Of a stretch of DNA of 26,207 nt, positions 1 through 7,631 are shown in pieces. A program made the position numbers and the translations under genes. The notes beneath the pieces were generated by a model. It worked only from the letters and a program-made list of their open reading frames with translations. It searched no databases and was not told the origin of the DNA. The DNA comes from JBQTIP01 sp052388025 (GTDB lineage: Bacteria; Actinomycetota; UBA4738; HRBIN12). Numbering within the stretch: the first letter of the stretch is position 1; every line of letters begins with the position of its first letter. The stretch is taken from the NCBI GenBank assembly GCA_052388025.1, contig JBQTIP010000323.1, positions 1 to 26,207 on the forward strand. Reading direction: 5' to 3'.

Positions 1-50
1 ACGATCAAGCCGCCGATCGGTCCCGCGAGCGGCTGAGGACCGGCCGTTCA

Positions 51-363
51 TCACCTCGAGAGAACGATCACCCCTGCGACACCCAGCACCCCCGCCAGCG
101 GGTAGCCCGCCACCACATCGTCAAGACCCCGGGAGATCAACGTGAAGAACCCCATGTGTTCGATGAGATGCTGAACAAAGACCACCGACCCCAAAGCGAT
201 GAGGCTCCAGCCGAGGAACCGCCTCCTTGCGTATGCGCGAGGGGAGAGCTTCTTCTCTTCAGCCTTCTCCTGGGCCGCCTGTGTGGACCGCGCGCGCCTC
301 CCTGGCCTTGTCGCGCCGCTTTGATCCTGGCCTCGACTTGCGGCGGGCTCTCGACTCAGGCAT
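51..363 (-). pseudogene. Small two-helix membrane protein, apparently frameshifted
   Basis: I do not recognise the family. An ATG at 363 is preceded by a good ribosome site (GGAGG, 10 bases upstream) and opens a basic N-terminus beginning MPESRARRKS. That frame stops at 259-261 after 34 codons. The next frame continues without a break to a TGA at 51-53 and reads as a coherent membrane protein: a charged stretch (AQEKAEEKKLSPRAYARRR), a hydrophobic helix (FLGWSLIALGSVVFVQHLI), a short loop, and a second helix (VVAGYPLAGVLGVAGVIVL). The span is 313 nt, one base more than 104 codons, as expected for a single-base insertion near 265-300. Restoring the frame gives about 103 residues. The downstream frame has no start codon with a ribosome site of its own. 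The gene diverges from csoR and may share its control region. A sequencing or assembly error is as likely as a true pseudogene. Confidence 0.6.
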
Positions 364-395
364 CTTGTTCGCTCCTCCAGAGAGAACAGCTTGCG

Positions 396-434
396 GCGGC
401 GCTTCGCCGCTAGTCTACGACGGAACGTCGTAGA
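396..434. promoter_or_regulatory. Two inverted repeats between the small membrane gene and csoR
   Basis: A perfect 8-bp inverted repeat, TCTACGAC-GGAAC-GTCGTAGA, lies at 414-434. Beside it at 396-410 is a second perfect repeat, GCGGCG-CTT-CGCCGC. An AT-rich run at 432-442 (TATATA-like on the minus strand) could be the -10 element of the leftward gene. That would place the first repeat at its transcription start, where a repressor would bind, and the second in its 5' leader. The repeats are seen; their function is inferred. Confidence 0.5.
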
Positions 435-464
435 TATATATCCTGGGCTCGCCAGAGGGGGCAG

Positions 465-494
465 TTGATATAGCCTACCCCCCTAGGGTATAAT
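465..494 (+). promoter_or_regulatory. csoR operon promoter with overlapping CsoR operator
   Basis: A -35 element TTGATA (465-470) and a perfect -10 TATAAT (489-494) are separated by 18 bp. The spacer ends in TACCCCCCTAGGGTA (476-490), a pseudo-palindrome of the C-run/G-run type known for CsoR operators, and its last two bases are the first two of the -10. Bound apo-CsoR would therefore block polymerase, and Cu(I) binding would release it. Transcription should start near 501, giving a leader of roughly 34 nt before csoR. Confidence 0.8.
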
Positions 495-534
495 CGCCGC
501 TGCATACAAGAGCCGGCGCTTGGGGGTAAGCCAC

Positions 535-810
535 ATGTACGGAGACGCAATCAAGAAAGCAGACCTGCTGGCGCGGCTCCGGCGGATCGAAGGCCAGGTC
601 CGGGGGGTCCAGCGCATGGTCGAGGACGACAAGTACTGCATCGACATCCTCACGCAGGTGAACTCCGTCGGCGCAGCTCTGAAGGCTGTGGGGATGGGCC
701 TGCTCGACGACCACGTCCGAAGCTGCGTCAGGGAGAGCCTGGAGCACGGCAACGGCGACGAGAAGGTCGAAGAGCTCATCAGCGCCGTCGGCCGCTTCGT
801 GGGGAGGTGA
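535..810 (+). CDS. csoR: CsoR-family copper-sensing transcriptional repressor
   Basis: A 91-residue all-helical repressor of the CsoR/RcnR family (DUF156). The family signature LLARLRRIEGQVRGVQRMVEDD covers about residues 11-32 (positions 565-630). The three Cu(I) ligands of copper-type CsoR are all present: Cys35 in DDKYCIDIL, and His60 and Cys64 in DDHVRSC. This fits copper rather than nickel or formaldehyde sensors. I chose ATG 535 because GGGGG at 522-526 is correctly spaced; a TTG at 520 is in frame but has no ribosome site. It is the first gene of the copper operon, 6 bp before copA, and lies just downstream of a matching operator, so autoregulation is expected: it represses itself and the ATPases until Cu(I) binds. 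Confidence 0.93.
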   Translation: MYGDAIKKADLLARLRRIEGQVRGVQRMVEDDKYCIDILTQVNSVGAALKAVGMGLLDDHVRSCVRESLEHGNGDEKVEELISAVGRFVGR

Positions 811-816
811 GGACGC

Positions 817-2964
817 GTGGCCAAGGGAACACTCGAGCGTGAGAACGAGCTCCGGCTCGACGTCCTCGGCATGACCTGCGGATCGTGTGCGGCCCGCGTA
901 GAGAAGACGCTCAACAAGCAGCCTGGGGTGGAGGCGTCCGTGAACTTCGCGACCGGCGAGGCCGTCGTGCGCCTGGCCGACGAGGCACCGCCCTTCGAGA
1001 CGCTGCGCGAGGCCGTGCGGGGGCGCGGCTACGACATCCGGCCACACCGCGACGAGGCGGAAGAAGCCGCGAGGCATGAGGAGCGAGCCTGGCTGTACCG
1101 GCTCCTCGTTGCCTGGCCGCTCGGCCTGACGGTCCTGTTCCTGCTGCTGTTCGGGATGGAGGTCACCTGGGCCCGGTGGACGGCCTTCGCGCTGGCGACG
1201 CCGGTGCAGTTCGTGGCGGGCTGGCCGTTTCTCAAAGGCGCGGCGATCCGGGCTCGAACACTCACCGCAAATATGGACACGCTGATCGCGCTCGGCACGC
1301 TCGCCGCCTTCGCGTACTCCGTCTGGGCGTTGTTCGCCCGCGAGGACCTGTACTTCGACACCTCGGCCGTGATCATCGCGTTCCTGCTCCTCGGGCGGTA
1401 TCTCGAGGCCCGGGCCAAGGGTCGCGCCTCGGAGGCCATCAAGCGACTGCTCGAGCTCGGCGCCAAGGAGGCGCGCGTAGTGCGGGACGACAAAGAGATG
1501 AAGGTGCCGGCCGATGCGGTGCAGGTTGGCTGGCTCCTTCGCATCAAGCCCGGCGAGAAGATCCCCGCCGACGGCGTCGGGGTGGAGGGCTCCTCCGCCG
1601 GCGACGAGTCGATGCGGTCCGGCGAGTCGGTGCCGGTGGAGAAAGCCGTCGGCGACGAAGTGGCCGGCGCGACCGTGAACGTCGACGGGACGCTGCTGGT
1701 CCGGACGACCAGGGTCGGCTCCGACACCGCGCTGGCGCGGATCGTGAGACTCGTGGCGGAGGCTCAGGGCTCGAAGGCGCCCATCCAACGCTTGGCCGAT
1801 CGGATCGCGGGCGTGTTCGTTCCGATCGTGATCGCCATCGCCGCGGTCACCGCGGTCTCGTGGTTCGTGGTCAGCGGCGACGCGCGCGACGCGCTCGTGC
1901 CCGCGGTGGCCGTGCTCATCATCGCCTGCCCGTGCGCGATGGGGCTGGCCACGCCGGCGGCCATCATGGTAGGGACCGGTCGAGGGGCGCAGCTCGGCAT
2001 CATCATCCGGGGCGGCGAGATCCTCGAGCGGACCCGGCGGATCGACGTGGTGGTGTTCGACAAGACCGGGACGCTCACCGAAGGGCGGATGCGGCTCACC
2101 GCCGCCTCGGGATGCGTCGAGACACTGGAACGGGCGGCGGCCGTAGAAGCGTTCAGCGAGCATCCGATCGCCCGCGCCGTGGTGGACGGAGCACGGGACC
2201 GCGACATCGACGTTCCCGAGGCATCGGACTTCCGAGCGCTTCCCGGGCGAGGCGCTCGCGCGAGCGTCGGCGGGCGAGAGGTCCTGGTGGGGCGGCGACA
2301 GCTCCTCGAGGAGGCCGGGCACACGGTCCCCCCATCGGTGGCGCGAGAGGCCGAGCGGCTGCAGGCCGAAGGAAACACGGTGTTCTGGGTGGGCTGGGAC
2401 GGCGTGGCGGTGGGCGTCGTCGCAGTCGCAGACACGCTCAAGGAGGGCGCGGCCGAGGCGGTGCGCGGTCTCCACGAGCTCGGCGTGGAAGTCGCGATGA
2501 TCACCGGCGACAACCGGGTGACCGGTGAGGCCATCGCGCGCGGGGTCGGAATCGACCGCGTTCTCGCGGAGGTGCACCCCGAGGAGAAGGTGGAGGAGAT
2601 CCGCAGGCTCCAGGCCGAGGGCGAGGTGGTGGCAATGGTCGGCGACGGGATCAACGACGGTCCGGCGCTCGCCCAGGCGGACCTCGGCATCGCGATTGGG
2701 ACCGGGACCGACGTGGCGATCGAGGCCTCCGACATCACACTCATCAAGGGCGATCTCGCCGGAGTCGTGAGCGCGATCCGGTTGTCCCGCAAGACGTTCC
2801 GGACGATCGTCGAGAACCTTTTCTGGGCTTTCGGCTACAACGTCGCGGCGATCCCGCTCGCCGCGTTCGGCCTGCTGAACCCGATCATCGCGGGCGCCGC
2901 GATGGCGTTCTCGTCGGTCTCAGTGGTCACGAACTCCCTCAAGCTCCGCCGGTTCCGGGGCTGA
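817..2964 (+). CDS. copA: CopA-type Cu(I)-exporting P1B ATPase
   Basis: A 715-residue inner-membrane pump that exports Cu(I) from the cytoplasm using ATP. One N-terminal heavy-metal domain carries GMTCGSC (Cys21, Cys24). The CPC metal site in the transmembrane core is Cys371-Pro-Cys373. The phosphorylated Asp415 is in DKTGT, with HP at 449-450, TGDN at 563-566 and GDGIND at 609-614. A C-terminal transmembrane helix carries the YN and MxxSS pair typical of Cu(I) pumps (GYNVAAIP, AMAFSSVSV). The actuator loop reads SGES (268-271) rather than the usual TGES, a conservative change. The GTG start at 817 is set by GGGGAGGTGAGG upstream. Its stop overlaps the next gene's ATG by one base, so the two are translationally coupled. 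Confidence 0.93.
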   Translation: MAKGTLERENELRLDVLGMTCGSCAARVEKTLNKQPGVEASVNFATGEAVVRLADEAPPFETLREAVRGRGYDIRPHRDEAEEAARHEERAWLYRLLVAWPLGLTVLFLLLFGMEVTWARWTAFALATPVQFVAGWPFLKGAAIRARTLTANMDTLIALGTLAAFAYSVWALFAREDLYFDTSAVIIAFLLLGRYLEARAKGRASEAIKRLLELGAKEARVVRDDKEMKVPADAVQVGWLLRIKPGEKIPADGVGVEGSSAGDESMRSGESVPVEKAVGDEVAGATVNVDGTLLVRTTRVGSDTALARIVRLVAEAQGSKAPIQRLADRIAGVFVPIVIAIAAVTAVSWFVVSGDARDALVPAVAVLIIACPCAMGLATPAAIMVGTGRGAQLGIIIRGGEILERTRRIDVVVFDKTGTLTEGRMRLTAASGCVETLERAAAVEAFSEHPIARAVVDGARDRDIDVPEASDFRALPGRGARASVGGREVLVGRRQLLEEAGHTVPPSVAREAERLQAEGNTVFWVGWDGVAVGVVAVADTLKEGAAEAVRGLHELGVEVAMITGDNRVTGEAIARGVGIDRVLAEVHPEEKVEEIRRLQAEGEVVAMVGDGINDGPALAQADLGIAIGTGTDVAIEASDITLIKGDLAGVVSAIRLSRKTFRTIVENLFWAFGYNVAAIPLAAFGLLNPIIAGAAMAFSSVSVVTNSLKLRRFRG

Positions 2965-5315
2965 TGGATCACTCTGCTCACGGCGCCCACAAGGCCCACG
3001 CGCCAGCGGCGAACCCGCCGCCGATGACGGAGGCAGTCCTGCATGTTGGCGGCCTCATGGGCGTGATGGACGGGCGGGGTGTGGAGCGCCGGCTCGCCTT
3101 CCGTCCCGGAGTCATCCACGTCGAGGCCAACGCGCTCAACCAGACGGCGACGGTTCACTATGACCCGTCCGCTACGAACCTCACCGACCTCGAACGATTC
3201 GTCGAGGAATGCGGCTACCACTGCGCCGGCCGGTCGGTCCCCGGTCACGTGTGCGACCCGATGGAGGAGCCGGGCCGCCCGGAGGCGCACGAGGCCCACG
3301 CCGAGCACGCCGCGATGGCCCACACCGGCCATGGCGGCCACGCCGGCATGTCGATGGCCGGGATGGTGGCCGACATGCGGCGGCGCTTCCTCGTCGCCCT
3401 GGCGTTCTCCATCCCAATCTTCCTGTACTCGCCGATCGCGACCGATGTCTTCGGGCTGAGGCTGGAGGGGCCGTTCGGCATCCGCACCGACATCGTTTCC
3501 CTCGCGCTCTCGTTGCCGGTCGTCCTCTATTCGTCGGCGATCTTCTTCCGGGGCGCCGTGAGTGCCTTGCGGAACCGGACCCTGGACATGATGGTCTTGG
3601 TCGCGACCTCGATCGGCGTCGGCTGGACCTACTCGGTGCTGGTCGTCCTTGGACTGCCCGGCGAGCACTTCTACGAGGCGGTCAGCCTGCTCGCCGCGTT
3701 CGTGCTGTTCGGGCACTGGATGGAGATGCGTGCGCGGGCGGGAGCGAGCGACGCGGTCCGCGCACTCCTGGACCTCGCGCCTCCGATGGCAGCGGTCATC
3801 CGGGACGGCGAGCCGGTCGAGGTCCCGACCGCCGAGGTGAAGGTCGGCGCCCTGCTGTTGGTTCGGCCCGGCTCGAAGGTCCCGGTCGACGCGGTGGTGG
3901 AGGAAGGTGAGTCCGCCGTCGACGAGTCGATGATCACCGGCGAGAGCCTGCCAGTGGCCAAGCGCCCGGGCGACCAGCTCGTCGGCGCGACGATCAACAA
4001 GGAGGGGGCGCTTCGGGCACGGGCGACTAAGGTCGGCTCGGACACCGCGCTAGCCCAGATCGTCGCCCTGGTGCAGGCGGCGCAGAACTCGAAGGCGCCC
4101 GCGCAGCGCCTGGCCGACCGGGCGGCATCCTGGCTCGTGCTGGTGGCGCTCGCCGGCGGGCTGATCACGTTCGGAGTCTGGTTCTTCCTGACCGAGGCCT
4201 CGTTCGCGACGGCGCTGCAGTTCTCGATCACCGTCGTCGTGATCGCGTGCCCGGACGCGCTCGGGCTTGCGACGCCGACGGCGATAATAGTCGGGACTGG
4301 TATGGGCGCCCGCCGCGGGATCCTGTTCAAGGACGCCGGAGCCCTGGAGCAGGCCTCCTCGCTCACAACCCTGGTGTTCGACAAGACGAGGACGCTCACC
4401 GTCGGAGAGCCGCGCGTCGCCGAGATCCGAACCGACGGTTACCCGGAGAACGACTTGCTCCGGCTGGCGGCCGCCGTGGAGCGCGAGAGCGAGCACCCCC
4501 TCGCGCAGGCAATCATGCAGGCGGCGGAGGAGCGTGAGCTGCAGGTCCCGCAGGCCACCGGATTCCGGGCGGTGGCGGGCGCCGGCGCCGTGGCGGAGGC
4601 CGACGGGCGGCGCGTAGTCGTAGGGAGCCGGCGGCTGCTAGGCGAGGAGGGGGTCTCGCTCGACGGGCTGGCGGACGCGGCCGCGGAGCTGCAGGGCGCG
4701 GGGCGAACGGTGGCATTCGTGGCGGTCGACGGGCGAGCGGCCGGGGTCCTGGCCCTGGCCGATGCCGTGCGATCGAGCGCGCGCGATGCGGTGAGCCGAC
4801 TGGGGGCGGAAGGCGCGGATGTCGTCATGCTCACCGGCGACAACCGGGCGACGGCCGAGCGCGTGGCCGGCGAGCTGGGAATCGACCGGGTGCTGGCCGA
4901 GGTTCATCCAGGAGACAAGGAACGGCAGGTGGCCGCGCTCCAGGCCGAGGGCCGATCGGTCGGGATGGTGGGCGACGGTGTGAACGACGCGCCGGCCCTG
5001 GCCAGGGCGGACGTCGGGATCGCGATCGGGACCGGCACCGACGTCGCAATGGAGACTGCCGATGTGGTGCTGATGAGATCCGATCCCGCGGACGTGGCCA
5101 CCGCGATGGCGCTCTCACGCGCGACGGTGCGGAAGATGCGCCAGAACTTGGGATGGGCCATCGGGTACAACTCGCTTGCGTTACCGATCGCGGCCGGCGC
5201 TCTGGCCTGGGCCGGGCTCACTCTGCGGCCCGAGATCGCGGCGCTCTCCATGTCGGGGTCCAGCCTGCTGGTCGCCCTGAACGCGCTGCTGCTGCGGCGA
5301 GCGAGGGTAACCTGA
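2964..5315 (+). CDS. Second P1B metal ATPase, His-rich N-terminus, CPD core motif
   Basis: A 783-residue heavy-metal P-type ATPase. The N-terminus starts MDHSAHGAHKAHA, followed by a ferredoxin-like metal domain (about 22-85) that lacks the CxxC loop: where GMTCxxC is expected it reads GGLMGVMDGRGVE. A Cys/His cluster follows (Cys83, His86, Cys87, His95, Cys97), then a His/Met-rich stretch (107-133) before the first helix. The actuator TGES, HP, MLTGDN and GDGVNDAPAL motifs are intact. Two core motifs are unusual: the transmembrane site is CPD (429-431) instead of CPC or CPH, and the phosphorylation loop is DKTRT (473-477) instead of DKTGT. Each differs from a standard motif by one base (CAC to GAC; GGG to AGG). 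Position after csoR-copA suggests copper, perhaps Cu(II) or another ion. The reading frame is intact over its whole length. Metal and activity are uncertain. Confidence 0.85.
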   Translation: MDHSAHGAHKAHAPAANPPPMTEAVLHVGGLMGVMDGRGVERRLAFRPGVIHVEANALNQTATVHYDPSATNLTDLERFVEECGYHCAGRSVPGHVCDPMEEPGRPEAHEAHAEHAAMAHTGHGGHAGMSMAGMVADMRRRFLVALAFSIPIFLYSPIATDVFGLRLEGPFGIRTDIVSLALSLPVVLYSSAIFFRGAVSALRNRTLDMMVLVATSIGVGWTYSVLVVLGLPGEHFYEAVSLLAAFVLFGHWMEMRARAGASDAVRALLDLAPPMAAVIRDGEPVEVPTAEVKVGALLLVRPGSKVPVDAVVEEGESAVDESMITGESLPVAKRPGDQLVGATINKEGALRARATKVGSDTALAQIVALVQAAQNSKAPAQRLADRAASWLVLVALAGGLITFGVWFFLTEASFATALQFSITVVVIACPDALGLATPTAIIVGTGMGARRGILFKDAGALEQASSLTTLVFDKTRTLTVGEPRVAEIRTDGYPENDLLRLAAAVERESEHPLAQAIMQAAEERELQVPQATGFRAVAGAGAVAEADGRRVVVGSRRLLGEEGVSLDGLADAAAELQGAGRTVAFVAVDGRAAGVLALADAVRSSARDAVSRLGAEGADVVMLTGDNRATAERVAGELGIDRVLAEVHPGDKERQVAALQAEGRSVGMVGDGVNDAPALARADVGIAIGTGTDVAMETADVVLMRSDPADVATAMALSRATVRKMRQNLGWAIGYNSLALPIAAGALAWAGLTLRPEIAALSMSGSSLLVALNALLLRRARVT

Positions 5316-5334
5316 GAGGAAGGTGTCATCCAAC

Positions 5335-6138
5335 ATGCAGGAACAGGTGATGGAGAACGAACCGGTCGTGGTCGAGGTGACCGACGCCGACTTCATGGAG
5401 ACGGTTGTCGAGGAGTCGAACCGACGGCCGGTGGTGGTCGACCTGTGGGCGTCATGGTGCGGGCCGTGCAGGACGCTCGGCCCGATCCTCGAGAAGGCGG
5501 CCCAGGATCGGGGCGGCCGGTTCCTCCTCGCCAAGCTCGACGTGGACGCGAACCCGTACACCGCGGGGCAGTTCGGCGTGCAGAGCATCCCCACCGTGGT
5601 CGCGTTCCGCGACGGCCGGCCCGTGAGCCACTTCATCGGCGCCTACCCGGAGGAGTGGGTGAACGACTGGGTCGACGAGCTCCTGCCCTCCGAGGCGGAC
5701 CATACCGCTGCAGAGGCCCTCGAGGAGGAGCGCTCGGGAGACGTCGCCGACGCGGAGCAGGGCTACCGAGACGCCCTGGCCACAGATCCCGACAACCGCA
5801 CGGCCAAGCTCGGGCTCGGCCGGATCCTCGCCGAGCGCGGGGACGTCGAGGAAGCGCGCGGAGTGCTCGCGCCGATGCAGCCCGATCCGGAGGCCGAGCG
5901 CGTTCTGGCGGGGATCCGCGTCGCCGAATGGGCAGAGCTGGACGAGACCGGCACGCTCGCGTCGGGGAAACGCCTTGCGGCGCAGGGCAAGTGGCGCGAG
6001 GCGCTCGACGCGATGCTCGGCGCGCTGTCCGACGATCCGGCCGCGCGGGAATCGATTCTGGACGTGTTCGCGGTGCTCGGGGACGAGGACGAGCTCGCCG
6101 GCGAGTACCGTCGCAAGCTGGCAAACGCGCTGTTCTGA
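5335..6138 (+). CDS. cnoX: CnoX/YbbN-like thioredoxin-TPR protein
   Basis: A 267-residue cytoplasmic protein. A thioredoxin fold (about 10-115) has the active site WCGPC (Cys42, Cys45) and the conserved cis-proline loop SIPTVV. A C-terminal region of TPR-like helical repeats follows (about 120-267), with pairs such as EEERSGDVADAEQGYRDAL. This is the architecture of YbbN/CnoX, a redox-linked chaperone that protects proteins from oxidative damage and aggregation. It lies 19 bp after the second ATPase, suggesting co-transcription and a role in defending thiols during copper stress; that role is inferred. ATG 5335 is preferred, although GTG 5323 is in frame and the AGGAAGG ribosome site lies between the possible spacings, so the start is uncertain by four codons. 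Confidence 0.85.
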   Translation: MQEQVMENEPVVVEVTDADFMETVVEESNRRPVVVDLWASWCGPCRTLGPILEKAAQDRGGRFLLAKLDVDANPYTAGQFGVQSIPTVVAFRDGRPVSHFIGAYPEEWVNDWVDELLPSEADHTAAEALEEERSGDVADAEQGYRDALATDPDNRTAKLGLGRILAERGDVEEARGVLAPMQPDPEAERVLAGIRVAEWAELDETGTLASGKRLAAQGKWREALDAMLGALSDDPAARESILDVFAVLGDEDELAGEYRRKLANALF

Positions 6139-6148
6139 GGACTGCGAA

Positions 6149-6889
6149 ATGACCGACGTGCACGATCGCATCCGGGACTTCTGGGACCGGGACTCGGATA
6201 CCTACGACCGCACGGCGTCGCACGCGGCCTCGGATCCGGTGGAAGCGGCGGCCTGGCGCGCCGCGCTCTCCCGCCACCTCCCGGAGCCCGGAACCTCCGT
6301 CCTCGACGTCGGGGCGGGCACGGGCGCGATGAGCCTCCTGGCCGCGCAGCTCGGGTACCGGGTCACGGCGCTGGACCTCTCGCCGGGGATGCTCGAGAAG
6401 GCCAGGCGCAAGGCCGAGGCGCAGGGTCTCGCGATCGAGTTCGTCGTCGGTTCATCGGCCGAGCCGCCGCCCGGCCCGTTCGACGCGGTCATGGAGCGCC
6501 ACGTGATGTGGACGACGCCCGATCCGGTGGCCGCGCTGGAGGCGTGGAGGAAGGTGGCTCCGGACGGCCGCCTCGTGCTCCTCGAGGGTGTCTACGGGTC
6601 GCGCAGCCTCGTGCAGCGGGCGCGCCGCGAGACCGCACGGGTCGTCCGCAGGGCCCTGGGCGCGCACCCCGATCACCACGCCGACTACGACCCCGAGGTG
6701 CTGGCGCAGCTACCGCTCGCGCGGATGCCCTCGCCGGTCCCGCTGATGAACGCGGTCGCGGGGGCCGGCTGGCGGCGCCTGCGGATCGAGCGGCTTCGCG
6801 ACGTCGAGTGGGCGCGAGAGGTGGCCGCCGGCTGGCCGCTCGGCAGACTCGAGCGCGTGCCGCAGTACATCCTCACCGCCGACGCCTGA
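6149..6889 (+). CDS. Class I SAM-dependent methyltransferase
   Basis: 246 residues. Motif I for S-adenosylmethionine binding is VLDVGAGTG at 51-59, followed by a second-strand acidic residue (VTALDLSPGMLEKAR), the layout of Rossmann-fold UbiE/COQ5-like methyltransferases. The N-terminus IRDFWDRDSDTYDR resembles the entry helix of small-molecule methyltransferases. The substrate cannot be told from sequence. The ATG at 6149 has GAGG 8 bases upstream and lies 10 bp after the thioredoxin gene, so it is probably the last cistron of the copper operon. It converges on lipB. Confidence 0.85.
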   Translation: MTDVHDRIRDFWDRDSDTYDRTASHAASDPVEAAAWRAALSRHLPEPGTSVLDVGAGTGAMSLLAAQLGYRVTALDLSPGMLEKARRKAEAQGLAIEFVVGSSAEPPPGPFDAVMERHVMWTTPDPVAALEAWRKVAPDGRLVLLEGVYGSRSLVQRARRETARVVRRALGAHPDHHADYDPEVLAQLPLARMPSPVPLMNAVAGAGWRRLRIERLRDVEWAREVAAGWPLGRLERVPQYILTADA

Positions 6890-6908
6890 CCCGGCGGGCC
6901 AGCGTCGG
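6879..6908. terminator. Possible terminator hairpin between convergent genes
   Basis: CCGACGC (6879-6885) pairs perfectly with GCGTCGG (6902-6908), and TG/CA pairing can extend the stem after a one-base bulge. It covers the end of the methyltransferase gene and lies before the end of lipB. There is no U-tract on either side, so termination here is only suggested. Confidence 0.35.
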
Positions 6909-6918
6909 TCGCAAAACT

Positions 6919-7629
6919 TCATGCGTGGGCCGCGGCGACCGCCGTTGACTGGAGCTGCCCGGCCTCGCGGTCCGGAGACGGCGCGAATCGCAGCTCGAAG
7001 ACCTCCTGGAAGCGACGAAGAATGAGCGGCGCCATCTCCTCGACCGACACCTCGCGGCCGGACAGCTCCGAGAGGGACGTCACGCCCTCGTCCGCCAGCC
7101 CACAGGGAACGATGGCGCCGAACCACGACAGGTCGGTCGTGCAGTTCACGGCGAAGCCGTGGAGCGTGACGCGTGCGCGCATCAGCCGGACGCCGATCGC
7201 GCAAGCCTTCCGCGTGCCCGACCACACGCCGGTCTGTATCGGGCTTCGGTCGAGCTCGACTCCCGCATCCGCCGCCGCGCGGATCACGACCTCTTCGAGG
7301 CGCCGGAGATATCTCACCGCATCGGGTCCCGGCCCAAGGTCCAGGATCGGATACCCGACGAGCTGGCCGGGCCCGTGGAACGTGAGGCTACCGCCCCGGT
7401 CGATGTGATGGAGCTCGGCGCCGGCGGCGCGCATGGCGTCCTCGCTCGACACGACATGCTCCGGTTTCGACCGCCGTCCGGCAGTGTAGACGGGCGAATG
7501 CTCCAGCAGGATGAGGGTGTCGGGAACCTCGCCGGCCAGGCGGCGCTCGGCCAGCCGGTGCATGGCGTCGTTCGCAGCGGCGTACGGAACGAGCCCGATC
7601 GGCCGCATCAGCCAGCCGGGCCGCGTCAT
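6919..7629 (-). CDS. lipB: Octanoyl-[ACP]:protein octanoyltransferase LipB
   Basis: 236 residues. LipB moves octanoate from acyl carrier protein to the lipoyl-domain lysine of E2 and GcvH proteins; LipA then inserts sulfur. The family block RGGSLTFHGPGQLVGYPI spans 78-95. The catalytic lysine and cysteine are Lys141 in RKACAIGVR and Cys176 in IVPCG, spaced as in characterised LipB enzymes. I start it at ATG 7629, two bases after the E2 stop, which implies translational coupling; the longer upstream frame runs through the E2 coding sequence. It is last in the lpdA-E1-E2-lipB operon, supplying the modification needed by the E2 encoded just before it. No lipA is present in the window. Confidence 0.93.
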   Translation of the reverse strand: MTRPGWLMRPIGLVPYAAANDAMHRLAERRLAGEVPDTLILLEHSPVYTAGRRSKPEHVVSSEDAMRAAGAELHHIDRGGSLTFHGPGQLVGYPILDLGPGPDAVRYLRRLEEVVIRAAADAGVELDRSPIQTGVWSGTRKACAIGVRLMRARVTLHGFAVNCTTDLSWFGAIVPCGLADEGVTSLSELSGREVSVEEMAPLILRRFQEVFELRFAPSPDREAGQLQSTAVAAAHA

Positions 7630-7631
7630 CG

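Noticed and set aside
475..2577. A 700-codon open frame on the minus strand opposite csoR and copA
   Set aside because: It is an antisense shadow of copA caused by GC-biased third positions: Arg/His/Asp-rich with no family motif and no ribosome site.
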